Assembly (NCBI RefSeq): GCF_024055725.1 | Contig: NZ_JAMXMX010000002.1 | Span: 124,001-188,000, forward strand | Source of the DNA: Actinoallomurus spadix | Lineage (GTDB): Bacteria > Actinomycetota > Actinomycetes > Streptosporangiales > Streptosporangiaceae | Direction of reading: 5' to 3' | DNA length: 64,000 nucleotides | Shown here: one piece after another, positions 28,418 to 36,618 of the stretch | Layout: every line of letters starts with the position of its first letter | Position numbering within the stretch: the first letter of the stretch is position 1 | The notes under the pieces: model-generated | Database searches by the model: none | Told to the model about the DNA's origin: nothing | Seen by the model: only the letters and a program-made list of their open reading frames with translations | Position numbers and translations under genes: made by a program

Positions 28418-29268
28418 CCGGAGGCCTCCTCCAGGACCTGTTCCAACGCCGTGCGTTCGCGGGCGGCGCGCTCCGGCGCGGGGGTGGCCCGCAGCCGCGG
28501 CCGTGCCCCGCCGACGGGTCCCCGCCGGCCCCGGACCATCGTTCGCAGCACTCGCAGGCCGTCCCGGCCGGCGTTCAGCTTCGAGACGCCCGACCGGCGG
28601 TCGAGCTCATGGCTGGGCAGCTCGGCGATGCGCAGCCCCGTGGTGACCGCGTTGACGCACAGCTCCGTCTCGATCTCGAACCCGTCGGCGGCGAGGTTCA
28701 GCCGGTCCACGACGGAGCGACGTAGCGCGATGTATCCGTAGCACAGGTCGGTCCAGCGCACGCGGTACAGCACGTTGGCGAGCCTGGTCAGTAAGAGGTT
28801 CCCGGCCCGCCGCAGCCACGTGAGGTCGTCGGACCCGCCCCCGACGCAGTAGCGGGACCCCTTCACGACGTCGAACCCGCAGCAGATCAACGCGACGAAC
28901 GCGTCGATCTCCCTCGGGTCCATGCTGCCGTCGGCGTCGATGGCGACGATGACGTCACTGGTGGCGGCCTCGAACCCGGCCCGCATCGCCGCGCCCTTCC
29001 CGGTGGGCGGCCGGCTGATGACGACGGCGTCCGGCCGCAGCCGCCGCGCGACGTCGGCGGTGCCGTCCGCGGACTCGCCGTCGACGACGACGACCTCGTC
29101 CACCCCGGAGAGACGGGGCAGCAGCCATCGCAGGTTCTCGGCTTCGTTGAGGGTGGGGATGACGGCCGTGACGGTCGGCCGGGTCGCGCGGTGACGCGCG
29201 ACGTCGAGATGCTGCAGGAGCGCGCCGGATCGTGCGCCGGCGCCGTGGAGGAATTCCGGCTCGTGCAT
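28414..29268 (-). CDS. Family 2 glycosyltransferase (polyprenol-phosphate sugar synthase-like)
   Basis: A 284-residue GT2 enzyme resembling dolichyl-phosphate mannose/glucose synthases. Motifs are TAVIPTLNEAENLRWLL, the nucleotide-binding DEVVVVDGESADGT and the metal site AIDADGSMDPREI. A C-terminal FEIETELCVNAV segment follows. There are no membrane helices. ATG 29268 is preceded by GGGGGCACC; the upstream ATG at 29337 is less likely. It is the first gene of the six-gene operon running down to 21547, so it may make the polyprenyl-linked starter. Confidence 0.86.
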   Translation of the reverse strand: MHEPEFLHGAGARSGALLQHLDVARHRATRPTVTAVIPTLNEAENLRWLLPRLSGVDEVVVVDGESADGTADVARRLRPDAVVISRPPTGKGAAMRAGFEAATSDVIVAIDADGSMDPREIDAFVALICCGFDVVKGSRYCVGGGSDDLTWLRRAGNLLLTRLANVLYRVRWTDLCYGYIALRRSVVDRLNLAADGFEIETELCVNAVTTGLRIAELPSHELDRRSGVSKLNAGRDGLRVLRTMVRGRRGPVGGARPRLRATPAPERAARERTALEQVLEEASG

Positions 29269-29375
29269 GGTGGTGCCCCCGGTTAGGCAGGGGAGACTCG
29301 GAGGGAACGAGATCCTGCCGAGGTCGATTGACACCATCGATCGTCGGCCGGATGGCGGGAAAAACCCTCCCCCGC

Positions 29376-29432
29376 CTGACGCAAGCGGCCTACGTCAGCC
29401 GGGGTAAGCCACACGGTGAGAGGACCCTCACC
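29376..29432. promoter_or_regulatory. Two inverted repeats between divergent genes
   Basis: CTGACG (29376-29381) pairs with CGTCAG (29393-29398). GGTGAG (29415-29420) pairs with CTCACC (29427-29432). Both lie in the 240-nt divergent region ahead of the polysaccharide operon and the PrmC-like gene, and look like operator sites. The binding protein is unknown. Confidence 0.45.
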
Positions 29433-29508
29433 GAGTCCGGACGAGCTGCGCGGTGCGGTACGACGCCGGTAGGGTCCGCCGTCTCATCGAGTAGGGTTGC
29501 CGTCCTCT

Positions 29509-30381
29509 ATGACGACCTCTTCCCTTCCCCCTTCCGCGATCGTCGCCCGGCTCCGGGCCGCCGGCTGCGTGTTCGCCGAGGACGAGGCGCGGCTGCTGCT
29601 CGACACCGCGCGCACGCCCGGCGACCTCGCCGCGATGGTGGACCGCCGCGCCGCCGGCCTGCCGCTGGAGCACGTCCTCGGCTGGGCCGAGTTCTGCGGC
29701 CTGCGCATCGCGGTCGATCCAGGGGTGTTCGTGCCCCGGCGGCGCACCGAGTTCCTCGTCCGCCGGGCCGCCGTCCTGGCCCGGCCGGGCGCGGTGCTCC
29801 TCGACCTGTGCTGCGGCACGGGCGCGCTCGGCGCGGCCCTCGCCACCCTGCTCGCCGGCGCGGAGGCGGACGGCTCGGCTAGCGCGGACGACGCGGCGGA
29901 ACCGGTAGGCGAGCGCGAGGGCCACGGTGGGCCCGAGGGACGTCGCCGCGCCGAGGTTCACGCCGCCGACATCGACCCGGCGGCCGTCGCCTGCGCCCGC
30001 CGCAACCTGGCGGCCGTCGGCGGCCGGGTGTACGAGGGCGACCTGTACGAACCGCTGCCCGCGACCCTGCGCGGCCGCGTCGACGTCCTCCTGGCCAACG
30101 TTCCGTACGTCCCCAGCGGCGACGTCGCCCTGCTGCCCGCCGAGGCTCGCGACCACGAAGCGAGGGTCGCGCTCGACGGCGGTACGGACGGCCTGGACGT
30201 CGCCCGCCGCGTGACCGCGGAGGCGTCGGCGTGGCTGGCCCCGGGCGGTCACCTGCTCTTCGAGGCCAGCGACCGCCAGGTCCCGGCCGCCTTGGATGCC
30301 GTCGCCCGCGCCGGGCTGTCCGCCCAGGTATCGACCTGTGAGGAGACCGACGCCACGGTCGTCATCGGCACCCTGCCGTAG
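29509..30381 (+). CDS. PrmC/HemK-like glutamine methyltransferase homologue
   Basis: A 290-residue SAM-dependent methyltransferase. After a helical N-domain it shows the PrmC phrase PLEHVLGWAEFCGLRIAVDPGVFVPRRRTE, the SAM motif LLDLCCGTGALGAAL and HAADIDPAA. The catalytic NPPY is replaced by NVPYVP (about 200-205). An acidic/Gly insertion of about 30 residues interrupts the SAM domain. The NVPY variant marks a second actinobacterial subgroup distinct from the prmC beside prfA, so release-factor methylation is uncertain. ATG 29509 is the start with the best homology fit. Confidence 0.83.
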   Translation: MTTSSLPPSAIVARLRAAGCVFAEDEARLLLDTARTPGDLAAMVDRRAAGLPLEHVLGWAEFCGLRIAVDPGVFVPRRRTEFLVRRAAVLARPGAVLLDLCCGTGALGAALATLLAGAEADGSASADDAAEPVGEREGHGGPEGRRRAEVHAADIDPAAVACARRNLAAVGGRVYEGDLYEPLPATLRGRVDVLLANVPYVPSGDVALLPAEARDHEARVALDGGTDGLDVARRVTAEASAWLAPGGHLLFEASDRQVPAALDAVARAGLSAQVSTCEETDATVVIGTLP

Positions 30382-30496
30382 ATCGGGGAGCGCGGGCACG
30401 GCAGGGCGCTACCGACGGGCGTCGGCATGGCCGGCCGAATGTCCGGATTGGCGCGCTCCGCTGCGGCAGCCGCCGTCACCGCCGTGGATTGTGGTT

Positions 30497-30599
30497 GCTG
30501 ACGCCACCACGATCCTCGGCGCTGTCCAGGAGGCGGTTTTCCGCAGCGATGTGGTCGACCTCCCGAGGGCTGACGCCACCAGGATCCTCGGTGTCGTCC
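30497..30599. repeat. Direct repeat of about 30 bp in intergenic DNA
   Basis: GCTGACGCCACCA(C/G)GATCCTCGG occurs at 30497 and again at 30570, 73 nt apart. The 234-nt gap holding them (30382-30615) has no supported gene. Confidence 0.75.
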
Positions 30600-30618
30600 G
30601 GAACGGACGGTGGCGTCA
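30571..30618 (-). terminator. Inverted repeat over the stop codon of the type VII-like gene
   Basis: TGACGCCACC (30571-30580) is complementary to GGTGGCGTCA (30609-30618), and the minus-strand stop codon lies in the second arm. The enclosed 28 nt contains GGACG/CGTCC pairing. It could be a terminator, although there is no U tract. Confidence 0.45.
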
Positions 30619-32283
30619 CTGAAGAAGTGGTGGCGGGCCGGGTGACGGGGCCGGTTCGGCCGGTTCCGCGGGCTTCGTGTTCGCCCTGGTGCCCCAGAGA
30701 TCGAGGTTCTGGTCGATGACCTGGTCCGAAGGTACGTATCCGGATCTGGACCAGTACTGGTAACCGCGGACGAACGGCAGCATGGTCGCCACCGGGGCGC
30801 TGATCATTCCGATGCGGTTCTTCGGCGACCGCATCCCGCCTTCGCCGTCCGGCAGCTGGTACGAGAGCGGCCGCAGATGTCGCTTGCCGTCGGGATAGTC
30901 ATCTCCGTTCTCATCGGTCTTGTACCGGTGCCAACCGAATTTGTTCAGAGCGCCGTTCTCCGTGGCCCGCAGAACTTGCCTGGACGTACTCACGAAGATG
31001 TGGGAAGGAGTGATGCGGGTGAGCGGATCGCCCTTCGCCCTTCCCATGTCCTCGCTGACGCGGTTCACCTGCTGAGCCGCTCCGCCGTATGAGGAATCCC
31101 ACAATTTGGTGCCGATAGACGAGTTGAGAAGCTTTGCGAAGGATTTCTCCTTGATGTAGCGGAGCTCAACGCGCAGGCGGGCCATGAGGTCGCCGATGCG
31201 CCGGATGAAGCCCGTGAGCTTTGCCAGCACGCTCGCCGTTTCGCCGGCCGTTTCCGACGAGGCCCTGAGAATCTCCCTAGCGGCGGCGACCTCTGACAGG
31301 CCGGCCGTTCCGGCCGCCAGCAGTCCGGCGCTCAGCCAGCAGTAGACGGCCCAGACGATGACGTTGCTGATCATTCCCCGCAGGACGCCCTCGACGTCCG
31401 CGATGAGCGCGCTGATGATCTGCAGCAGCGCGGCGATCCTGTCCGCGCTGTGCCCCGTCTGCGCGATCCCGTCGCGCAGACCCGTCAAGCGTTCGCGCGC
31501 CGTGTCCGCCGCAGTGCCGTGCTGCCCGCTCAGGGTACGGCTCAGGGAGTCCCCGAGGTCCCCCGCGAGCCTGCGGCAACTCTCGGCGATGCTGTCGAAG
31601 TTGTAGGCGGCCTGTCCGATGGCGATCGGGTCGCCGGTCAATCTGTCCACGATGGACTTCGACCAGTAGAAGGCGCTCAGCAGGAAGCCGATACCGTGGC
31701 GGACCAGAAACCCCAGCGGATCGGCGAGGAGATGTCTGTAGTTGGCGTACGCGCCAAGAACTCCGTAGGAGGCGTCCGATGCGAGATTGGCGATATCCGT
31801 GCTGATATTGAACTTGTCGTCGCTGAGCGCGTCGCTCACCAATCGCACCAGGTCCAAACCCGCCAATCCGAGCTGGCCAAAAGGCTCAGCGGTGAGGAGC
31901 CCGTAAGCGGTGTGATGCTCCTGATAGAAGCGTGAGGCCCAGTTCAGCTGACGGATCTCTTGCGCCGCGCCGTGATCCTTCCACGTGAGGGCCAATGTCT
32001 TGAAGATCATGGTCTCGGCCGCGGAGTAGCCGGCGCCCGTACGGTGAAGGCGTTCGCTCGCGCCGTCCATCGCACTGGACATGTGGCCGAGATGCTGTCT
32101 GAACTCAGCCGCCAGCGACAAGAACTCGTCCCGCACAGGATGGAGCAGCCCCCACTCCGCATCGGCCAGCGAATGCGTCACGTCGTCATTCGTGCGGTGG
32201 ATCTCATGCACGCGGGCCGTCAATGCGTCGACGCCGCGGGCCGCGTTGCCGATCTCCTCAGGGTGGGCTGTGTATCCGTCCAT
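30616..32283 (-). CDS. Type VII secretion-associated protein with WXG100-like N-terminus
   Basis: A 555-residue protein. Residues 1-100 are helical and resemble EspC/EspA-type type VII targets (MDGYTAHPEEIGNAARGVDAL...). A second long-helix segment at about 225-300 is followed by a hydrophobic stretch (VIVWAVYCWLSAGLLAAGTAG, about 310-330). The C-terminal 130 residues are polar (FGWHRYKTDENGDDYPDGK) and match no toxin fold recognised here. The gene appears less GC-rich than its neighbours by eye. No eccC, eccD or WXG100 pair is near, so it would depend on an unlinked secretion system. No immunity gene is visible. Confidence 0.65.
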   Translation of the reverse strand: MDGYTAHPEEIGNAARGVDALTARVHEIHRTNDDVTHSLADAEWGLLHPVRDEFLSLAAEFRQHLGHMSSAMDGASERLHRTGAGYSAAETMIFKTLALTWKDHGAAQEIRQLNWASRFYQEHHTAYGLLTAEPFGQLGLAGLDLVRLVSDALSDDKFNISTDIANLASDASYGVLGAYANYRHLLADPLGFLVRHGIGFLLSAFYWSKSIVDRLTGDPIAIGQAAYNFDSIAESCRRLAGDLGDSLSRTLSGQHGTAADTARERLTGLRDGIAQTGHSADRIAALLQIISALIADVEGVLRGMISNVIVWAVYCWLSAGLLAAGTAGLSEVAAAREILRASSETAGETASVLAKLTGFIRRIGDLMARLRVELRYIKEKSFAKLLNSSIGTKLWDSSYGGAAQQVNRVSEDMGRAKGDPLTRITPSHIFVSTSRQVLRATENGALNKFGWHRYKTDENGDDYPDGKRHLRPLSYQLPDGEGGMRSPKNRIGMISAPVATMLPFVRGYQYWSRSGYVPSDQVIDQNLDLWGTRANTKPAEPAEPAPSPGPPPLLQ

Positions 32284-32358
32284 GAGCCGGCCGGCCTCCG
32301 CTGATCCGGTTGAGAGCGTGCTCTCGGAGGTGGTCTGGCGGCCCGCCGGAGACCGTGC

Positions 32359-33564
32359 TCAATGATCTTCGTGGGCTACCACGGACAATAGAACATCGAC
32401 GAGCCGGTCGGCGGCGTCCGGGCGGCCGGCGGCGCGCGCCCGCTCCGCCATGGCGAGCCGCCGGGCCGGGTCGGCGAGCAGCGGATCGACCGCGGCGCCG
32501 AGGGTCTGCGGCGTCGGCTCGCCGAGCAGGGCGACGGCGGCGCCGGTCTCCTGGAGGTGACGCGCGTTGTGCGCCTGCTCGTCGCCCGCGGAGGTGGCGA
32601 GCGGGACGAGGACGGCGGCCTTGCCGAGGGCGGTCAGCTCCGCGATCGTGCCCGCGCCGCTCCGGGAGATGACGACGTCGGCGAGCGCGAGGACGTCGGG
32701 CAGCTCCGGCCCGACGTAGCCGGTGAGCAGGTAGCGGGCCGCGAGCTCCGGGTGCAGGGTCGCGGTGTGCTGCCGGAGGCCGTCGAGGTTGTCCGGTCCG
32801 CACTGGTGGATGACGTTGGCGCGGGACAGCAGCCACGGCAGGATGCCGGCGACGAGCGTGTTGATCTGCTGCGACCCCTGCGCGCCGCCGGTGACGTACA
32901 CCGTGGGCCGGTGGGGGTCGAAGCCGTGGAGGTTCAGCGCGTGGACGGCCTTCTCCGGCCGGCCCTGCAGCACCTCCGGCCGTACCGGGTTGCCGGTGAC
33001 GACGGCGTTCGCGCGGGTCTTCTCCGGCAGCAGCGGCAGGGTCGACTCCGAGGACACGGCGACGCGCGTGGCCCGGCCGGCGAGGCTCCGGTTGGCCAGG
33101 CCGAGCCGGACGGTCTGCTCGTGGACGACCAGGGGGCGGTGGCAGAGCCGGGCCGCGGCCATGCCCACCGGGACGGCGACGTAGCCGCCCGTGGCCAGCA
33201 CCACGTCCGGGCGGAACCTCTTGATGATCTTCCGGGCCTGGAGCACGCCCAGCGGGACCCGGAGCATGTCCTTGACGTTGGCCGGGGACAGCATCTTGAT
33301 CGGGTTGCTGGAGCGGCGGATCTTGCCGGTGACGACCGTGGCGAAGGGGATGCCCTCCCCGGCGGCGACCCGCGACTCGAGGCTGTCGGCCTTGCCGACC
33401 CACAGCACCTCCAGCGCCCGGCCCGAGCGCTGGAGCCGGGCCCGCAGCGCCCGCACCGCGGTCAGGGCCGGGTACGTGTGGCCGCCGGTCCCTCCACCGG
33501 TGACGATCAGGCGGAGCGGCGGCTCCGCGGTGAGGGGCGGGCGGGAGACGTTCTCATTGTTCAC
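32359..33564 (-). CDS. MurG-type GT28 glycosyltransferase, unlinked copy
   Basis: A 401-residue protein from GTG 33564. It shows the MurG fold: TGGGTGGHTYPALT (glycine-rich loop), ATGGYVAVPVG, HEQTVRLGLANR, TGGAQGSQQIN and RSGAGTIAELTALGKAAVLVPL. MurG adds GlcNAc to lipid I in peptidoglycan synthesis. It is not in a division/cell-wall cluster, and HEQTVRLGLANR differs from the usual HEQNAxxGxxN. It may therefore be a second copy with a specialised acceptor. The genome's main murG lies outside this window if it exists. Confidence 0.83.
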   Translation of the reverse strand: MNNENVSRPPLTAEPPLRLIVTGGGTGGHTYPALTAVRALRARLQRSGRALEVLWVGKADSLESRVAAGEGIPFATVVTGKIRRSSNPIKMLSPANVKDMLRVPLGVLQARKIIKRFRPDVVLATGGYVAVPVGMAAARLCHRPLVVHEQTVRLGLANRSLAGRATRVAVSSESTLPLLPEKTRANAVVTGNPVRPEVLQGRPEKAVHALNLHGFDPHRPTVYVTGGAQGSQQINTLVAGILPWLLSRANVIHQCGPDNLDGLRQHTATLHPELAARYLLTGYVGPELPDVLALADVVISRSGAGTIAELTALGKAAVLVPLATSAGDEQAHNARHLQETGAAVALLGEPTPQTLGAAVDPLLADPARRLAMAERARAAGRPDAADRLVDVLLSVVAHEDH

Positions 33565-33689
33565 GGGAGGCAACCTCGGTCGACGTAACCGGCTGATCTT
33601 CAGACCGGCCCTCCCACGGTAGCCATGAGCACGGGAGCGGGGCGCGGGAACGGCGGCCATGTGATCCATTCCGCCTCCCGTTCAGGGGC

Positions 33690-33726
33690 CTGGCGGGGCC
33701 GTGCGTGCGCTGCACGGCCCCGCCAG
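33690..33726 (-). terminator. Intrinsic terminator after the chitinase gene
   Basis: A perfect 15-bp stem (CTGGCGGGGCCGTGC at 33690-33704 with its complement at 33712-33726) and a 7-nt loop, 20 nt beyond the chitinase stop. Confidence 0.75.
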
Positions 33727-33746
33727 GGAGCGGGGAGAGGAGGAGT

Positions 33747-35183
33747 TCAGCCGGTGAACGCCCTGGTGAAGTCCAGGTCGTTCTGGGCGATGCTGCTGCA
33801 GGTCGCGCTGGCCCACTGCTGCGGGCCGCCGGGGCACGCCTTGTCGCGGGTCGCGGACCACATCGACAGCCACGCGAGGTTCTTCTGCTTCGCGAAGGCC
33901 GCGAGCTTCTTGGCGTCGGCTACGGTGAACACCTCGGTGTTCGTGTCGTTGACCCCGATCATCGGGGTGACCGCGATCTTGCTCCACGCGCTGCTCAGGC
34001 CGAGCGCGTCACGCACCTGGGCCTCGGTGGAGGTCGCCGCCTGGATGGCGTAGTCGCCCATCTTGCCGCTCGGGTTCGGGGCCTGACCGTCGCCGTAGTC
34101 CATCGCCATGACGTTGACGGCCGAGACCGAGTCGCCGTTCTGCTTCGCGTTCTTCAGGAGGTTCACGCCGTCCTGGGTGAGCCCGGACGGCAGGACCGGC
34201 AGCGTGAACGACACGTCCAGGCCCGGCACCTGCTTCTGTAGGGAGGCGATGGCCTGCGCGCGCCGGGTGTTGGCGGCCTGGTCGGCGATCGCGGCGCCTT
34301 CGACGTCGAAGTCGACCTTCTTCAGCTTGAACGCGTCGATGACCTGCTTGTACGCGGACGTGAGGGCCCCCGTGTCGGAGCAGGCCTGGGCGAGTTCGGT
34401 GCCGTTGGCGCCGCCGAACGACACGCGGACGTCACCGCCGGCCGTGCGCAGCGCGCCGATCTGCTTGGCGACGTCGTTGTCGGCGAGCGCCTGTGAGCCG
34501 CCCCACTTGGGCGTGCAGCCGCCGCCGGCCACGATGAAGGCCAGGTTGAACGTCTTGACGCCCGTCTTCGAGGCCGTGCCGGTCAGGTCGAACGGCGGGT
34601 AGAGGCCCACGTCGACGTACGGCGCGAAGCCGCCGCTCGACGAGGACGGCGGGGAGGTCGGCTCCGAGGTCGGGCTCGACGGCGGGGTCGGGGTGGTCGT
34701 CGTCGGGGACGGCGCCGGCGCGTCACCGCCGCCGGAGCAGGAGGCGCCGTTCACCTGGCAGGAGGCGGGGGCCGCGGCCTTGCCGTCCACGGTGAACCCG
34801 ATCTGCCGCTCCTGGCCGGGCGCGAGATCGGCGTTCCAGGACTCGTTCTTCACCGTGACATGGGTGCCGTCCTGGTGGGACACGCCGTTCCACAGGCTCG
34901 TCACCTTCGCGCCGGCCGGCAGGTCGAAGGACAGGTCCCAGCCGTGCACGGTGCCGGTACCGCCGTTGGTCAGCGTGTACTGGCCCGTGTAGCCGGTGTC
35001 CCAGGACGAGACGGTCCGGTAGGCGGCCCGTACGGAGGCGCTGTCGGCCGAGCCGCTCGCCGCCATCAGGCCGCCGGTGCTCGCGCCGCCGGCCGCCAGG
35101 GCGACGCCACCGGCGCCGGCCACGGCCGCGAGGCCGACCAGCAGCGGCATCCGCCGGCGGCGGCGCGCGCGGTCTGCGTTCAT
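33747..35183 (-). CDS. Secreted chitinase: CBM2 plus GH18
   Basis: A 478-residue secreted protein. A basic signal sequence (about 1-35) precedes a CBM2-like carbohydrate-binding domain (about 50-149), which ends in a Cys pair. A Pro/Thr/Ser linker (155-184) leads to a GH18 barrel (186-478). The catalytic strand reads VDFDVEG, with Asp291, Asp293 and the general acid Glu295 of the DxxDxDxE pattern in reduced form. It would degrade chitin or a related beta-1,4 polymer outside the cell. It lies directly downstream of a two-component system, and phased repeats at its promoter suggest control by it. Confidence 0.9.
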   Translation of the reverse strand: MNADRARRRRRMPLLVGLAAVAGAGGVALAAGGASTGGLMAASGSADSASVRAAYRTVSSWDTGYTGQYTLTNGGTGTVHGWDLSFDLPAGAKVTSLWNGVSHQDGTHVTVKNESWNADLAPGQERQIGFTVDGKAAAPASCQVNGASCSGGGDAPAPSPTTTTPTPPSSPTSEPTSPPSSSSGGFAPYVDVGLYPPFDLTGTASKTGVKTFNLAFIVAGGGCTPKWGGSQALADNDVAKQIGALRTAGGDVRVSFGGANGTELAQACSDTGALTSAYKQVIDAFKLKKVDFDVEGAAIADQAANTRRAQAIASLQKQVPGLDVSFTLPVLPSGLTQDGVNLLKNAKQNGDSVSAVNVMAMDYGDGQAPNPSGKMGDYAIQAATSTEAQVRDALGLSSAWSKIAVTPMIGVNDTNTEVFTVADAKKLAAFAKQKNLAWLSMWSATRDKACPGGPQQWASATCSSIAQNDLDFTRAFTG

Positions 35184-35270
35184 GAGGGTGTACCTCCAGT
35201 GGGGACGGGGATGCGGGGTCTGCGCCTGCAGGGTGGTGCCAACGTACGGCCGCGCGGCCCGCCGTGGACC

Positions 35271-35312
35271 GCCGTTAAGGCGCGCTTAAGCAATGCCTGA
35301 CCGGCGCCTAAG
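35271..35312 (-). promoter_or_regulatory. Phased direct repeats upstream of the chitinase, probable response-regulator site
   Basis: On the plus strand GCCGTTAAG (35271), GCGCTTAAG (35282) and GCGCCTAAG (35304) recur at offsets of 0, 11 and 33 nt, with a weaker AATGCCTGA at 35293 filling the missing phase. Spacing of one helical turn is characteristic of OmpR-family regulators. The site lies 88-129 nt before the chitinase start and overlaps the end of the kinase gene. Confidence 0.6.
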
Positions 35313-36618
35313 ACCGCCGTCTCGTGCGGGGGCGCTTGGGGGTGGTGGGCAGCCAGATCTGCACCTGCGCGCCGCCGAGCGCGGGGGAGCGGTCGATCCG
35401 CACGTCGCCGCCCACGGTCTCCGCCATGCGGCGGGCGATGTCCAGGCCGAGGCCGGTGGAGCCGCCGCCGCTGGCGCCCCGGCGCAGCGCGGCCTCCGGA
35501 TCGTCGATCCCGGGGCCCGCGTCGGCGACGAGGATGCCGACCAGGCCCGCGCCCGCGTGCAGCGTCACCGCGAACGCCGTGCCCTCCGGGGTGTGCCGGA
35601 ACACGTTGCCGAGCAGCGAGTCCAGCACCGCGCTGAGCTCGCCGCGCGGCACCGGGACGGCGACGGGCACGTCGGCGCCGATCAGCTCGCACTCGCGTTC
35701 CTGGTCCTCGGCGAGCGCGGACCAGAACGCCATCCGGTCGCGGAGCACCTCGGCGGCGTCGCACCGGGCGGTCTCCTTCGGCTTGCGCGCCGAGCGGATG
35801 ATCGAGTCGACCTCCTCCTCCAGGCGCGCGACGGCGAGCCGGGTCTGTTCCGCCGCGGGTTCGGGACCGAGGCCCGCCGCGTTCAGGCGCATCGCGGTGA
35901 GAGGGGTCCGCAGCCGGTGGGAAAGGTCGGCGATCAGCTCGCGTTCGGCGGCGAGGAGCTGCTCGACGCGGTCGGCCATCGTGTTGAACGCGCGGCCGGC
36001 GTCGCGCAGCTCCGGCGGCCCCTGCGGGTCGATCCGGGTGCGCAGGTCGCCGCCGCCCAGGGTGGTCGCCGCACGGGCCAGGGTCCGCGCGGAGCCGACG
36101 ACGCGGGCGCCGAGGCGGTCCGCGACGACCACGGACCCGGCGACGAGCACGGCGGCCACGGCCGTGAGCGTGATCCAGGCCGACCGGACGCCCCGTGCCA
36201 GGTCCTGGCGCGGCAGGTACACCTCGACGATCGCCGTACGGTCCCGGTCCAGCGCGACCGGCTGCAGCAGCACGTACCCGCCGGCCGCCGGGGCGGAGAA
36301 GGACCGGCCGCGCGTGGTGGCGGTGGCGAGGTCGGCGAACCGCGCCCGGGAGGTCCCCACCGTGCCGCCCGTACTTGGGGGCAGGTGGACCGCCATCCGG
36401 CCGGCCGCTCCGGCCTGGGTGCTGGCGACGGCCCGCTGCAGCGCGGCGCGGTCGGTCGTGACGGCCAGGGCCGGGGCGAGCGACCCCGCCTGGCGTTCGG
36501 CGTCGTTCAGCGCCCGGTCGCGGGCGATCTCCTTGACCATGAGGGCCAGCGGGATGAGGAACGCCAGCGCGACCATCGAGGTGACGGCCGCCGAGACGAG
36601 CGCGAGCGACCGTCTCAC
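35308..36618 (-). CDS. Sensor histidine kinase
   Basis: A 436-residue membrane kinase from GTG 36618, overlapping the response regulator stop by GTGA. Helices at about 8-28 and 148-166 flank a 120-residue extracytoplasmic sensor. A HAMP domain (about 167-222) and the HisKA box with His234 (DLSHRLRTPLTAMRL) follow. The ATPase part has LLGNVFRHTPEG, DAGPGI and GGSTGLGLDIA. It phosphorylates the regulator encoded at 36615-37289. The signal is unknown; the downstream chitinase suggests a cell-wall or glycan cue. Confidence 0.92.
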   Translation of the reverse strand: MRRSLALVSAAVTSMVALAFLIPLALMVKEIARDRALNDAERQAGSLAPALAVTTDRAALQRAVASTQAGAAGRMAVHLPPSTGGTVGTSRARFADLATATTRGRSFSAPAAGGYVLLQPVALDRDRTAIVEVYLPRQDLARGVRSAWITLTAVAAVLVAGSVVVADRLGARVVGSARTLARAATTLGGGDLRTRIDPQGPPELRDAGRAFNTMADRVEQLLAAERELIADLSHRLRTPLTAMRLNAAGLGPEPAAEQTRLAVARLEEEVDSIIRSARKPKETARCDAAEVLRDRMAFWSALAEDQERECELIGADVPVAVPVPRGELSAVLDSLLGNVFRHTPEGTAFAVTLHAGAGLVGILVADAGPGIDDPEAALRRGASGGGSTGLGLDIARRMAETVGGDVRIDRSPALGGAQVQIWLPTTPKRPRTRRRS

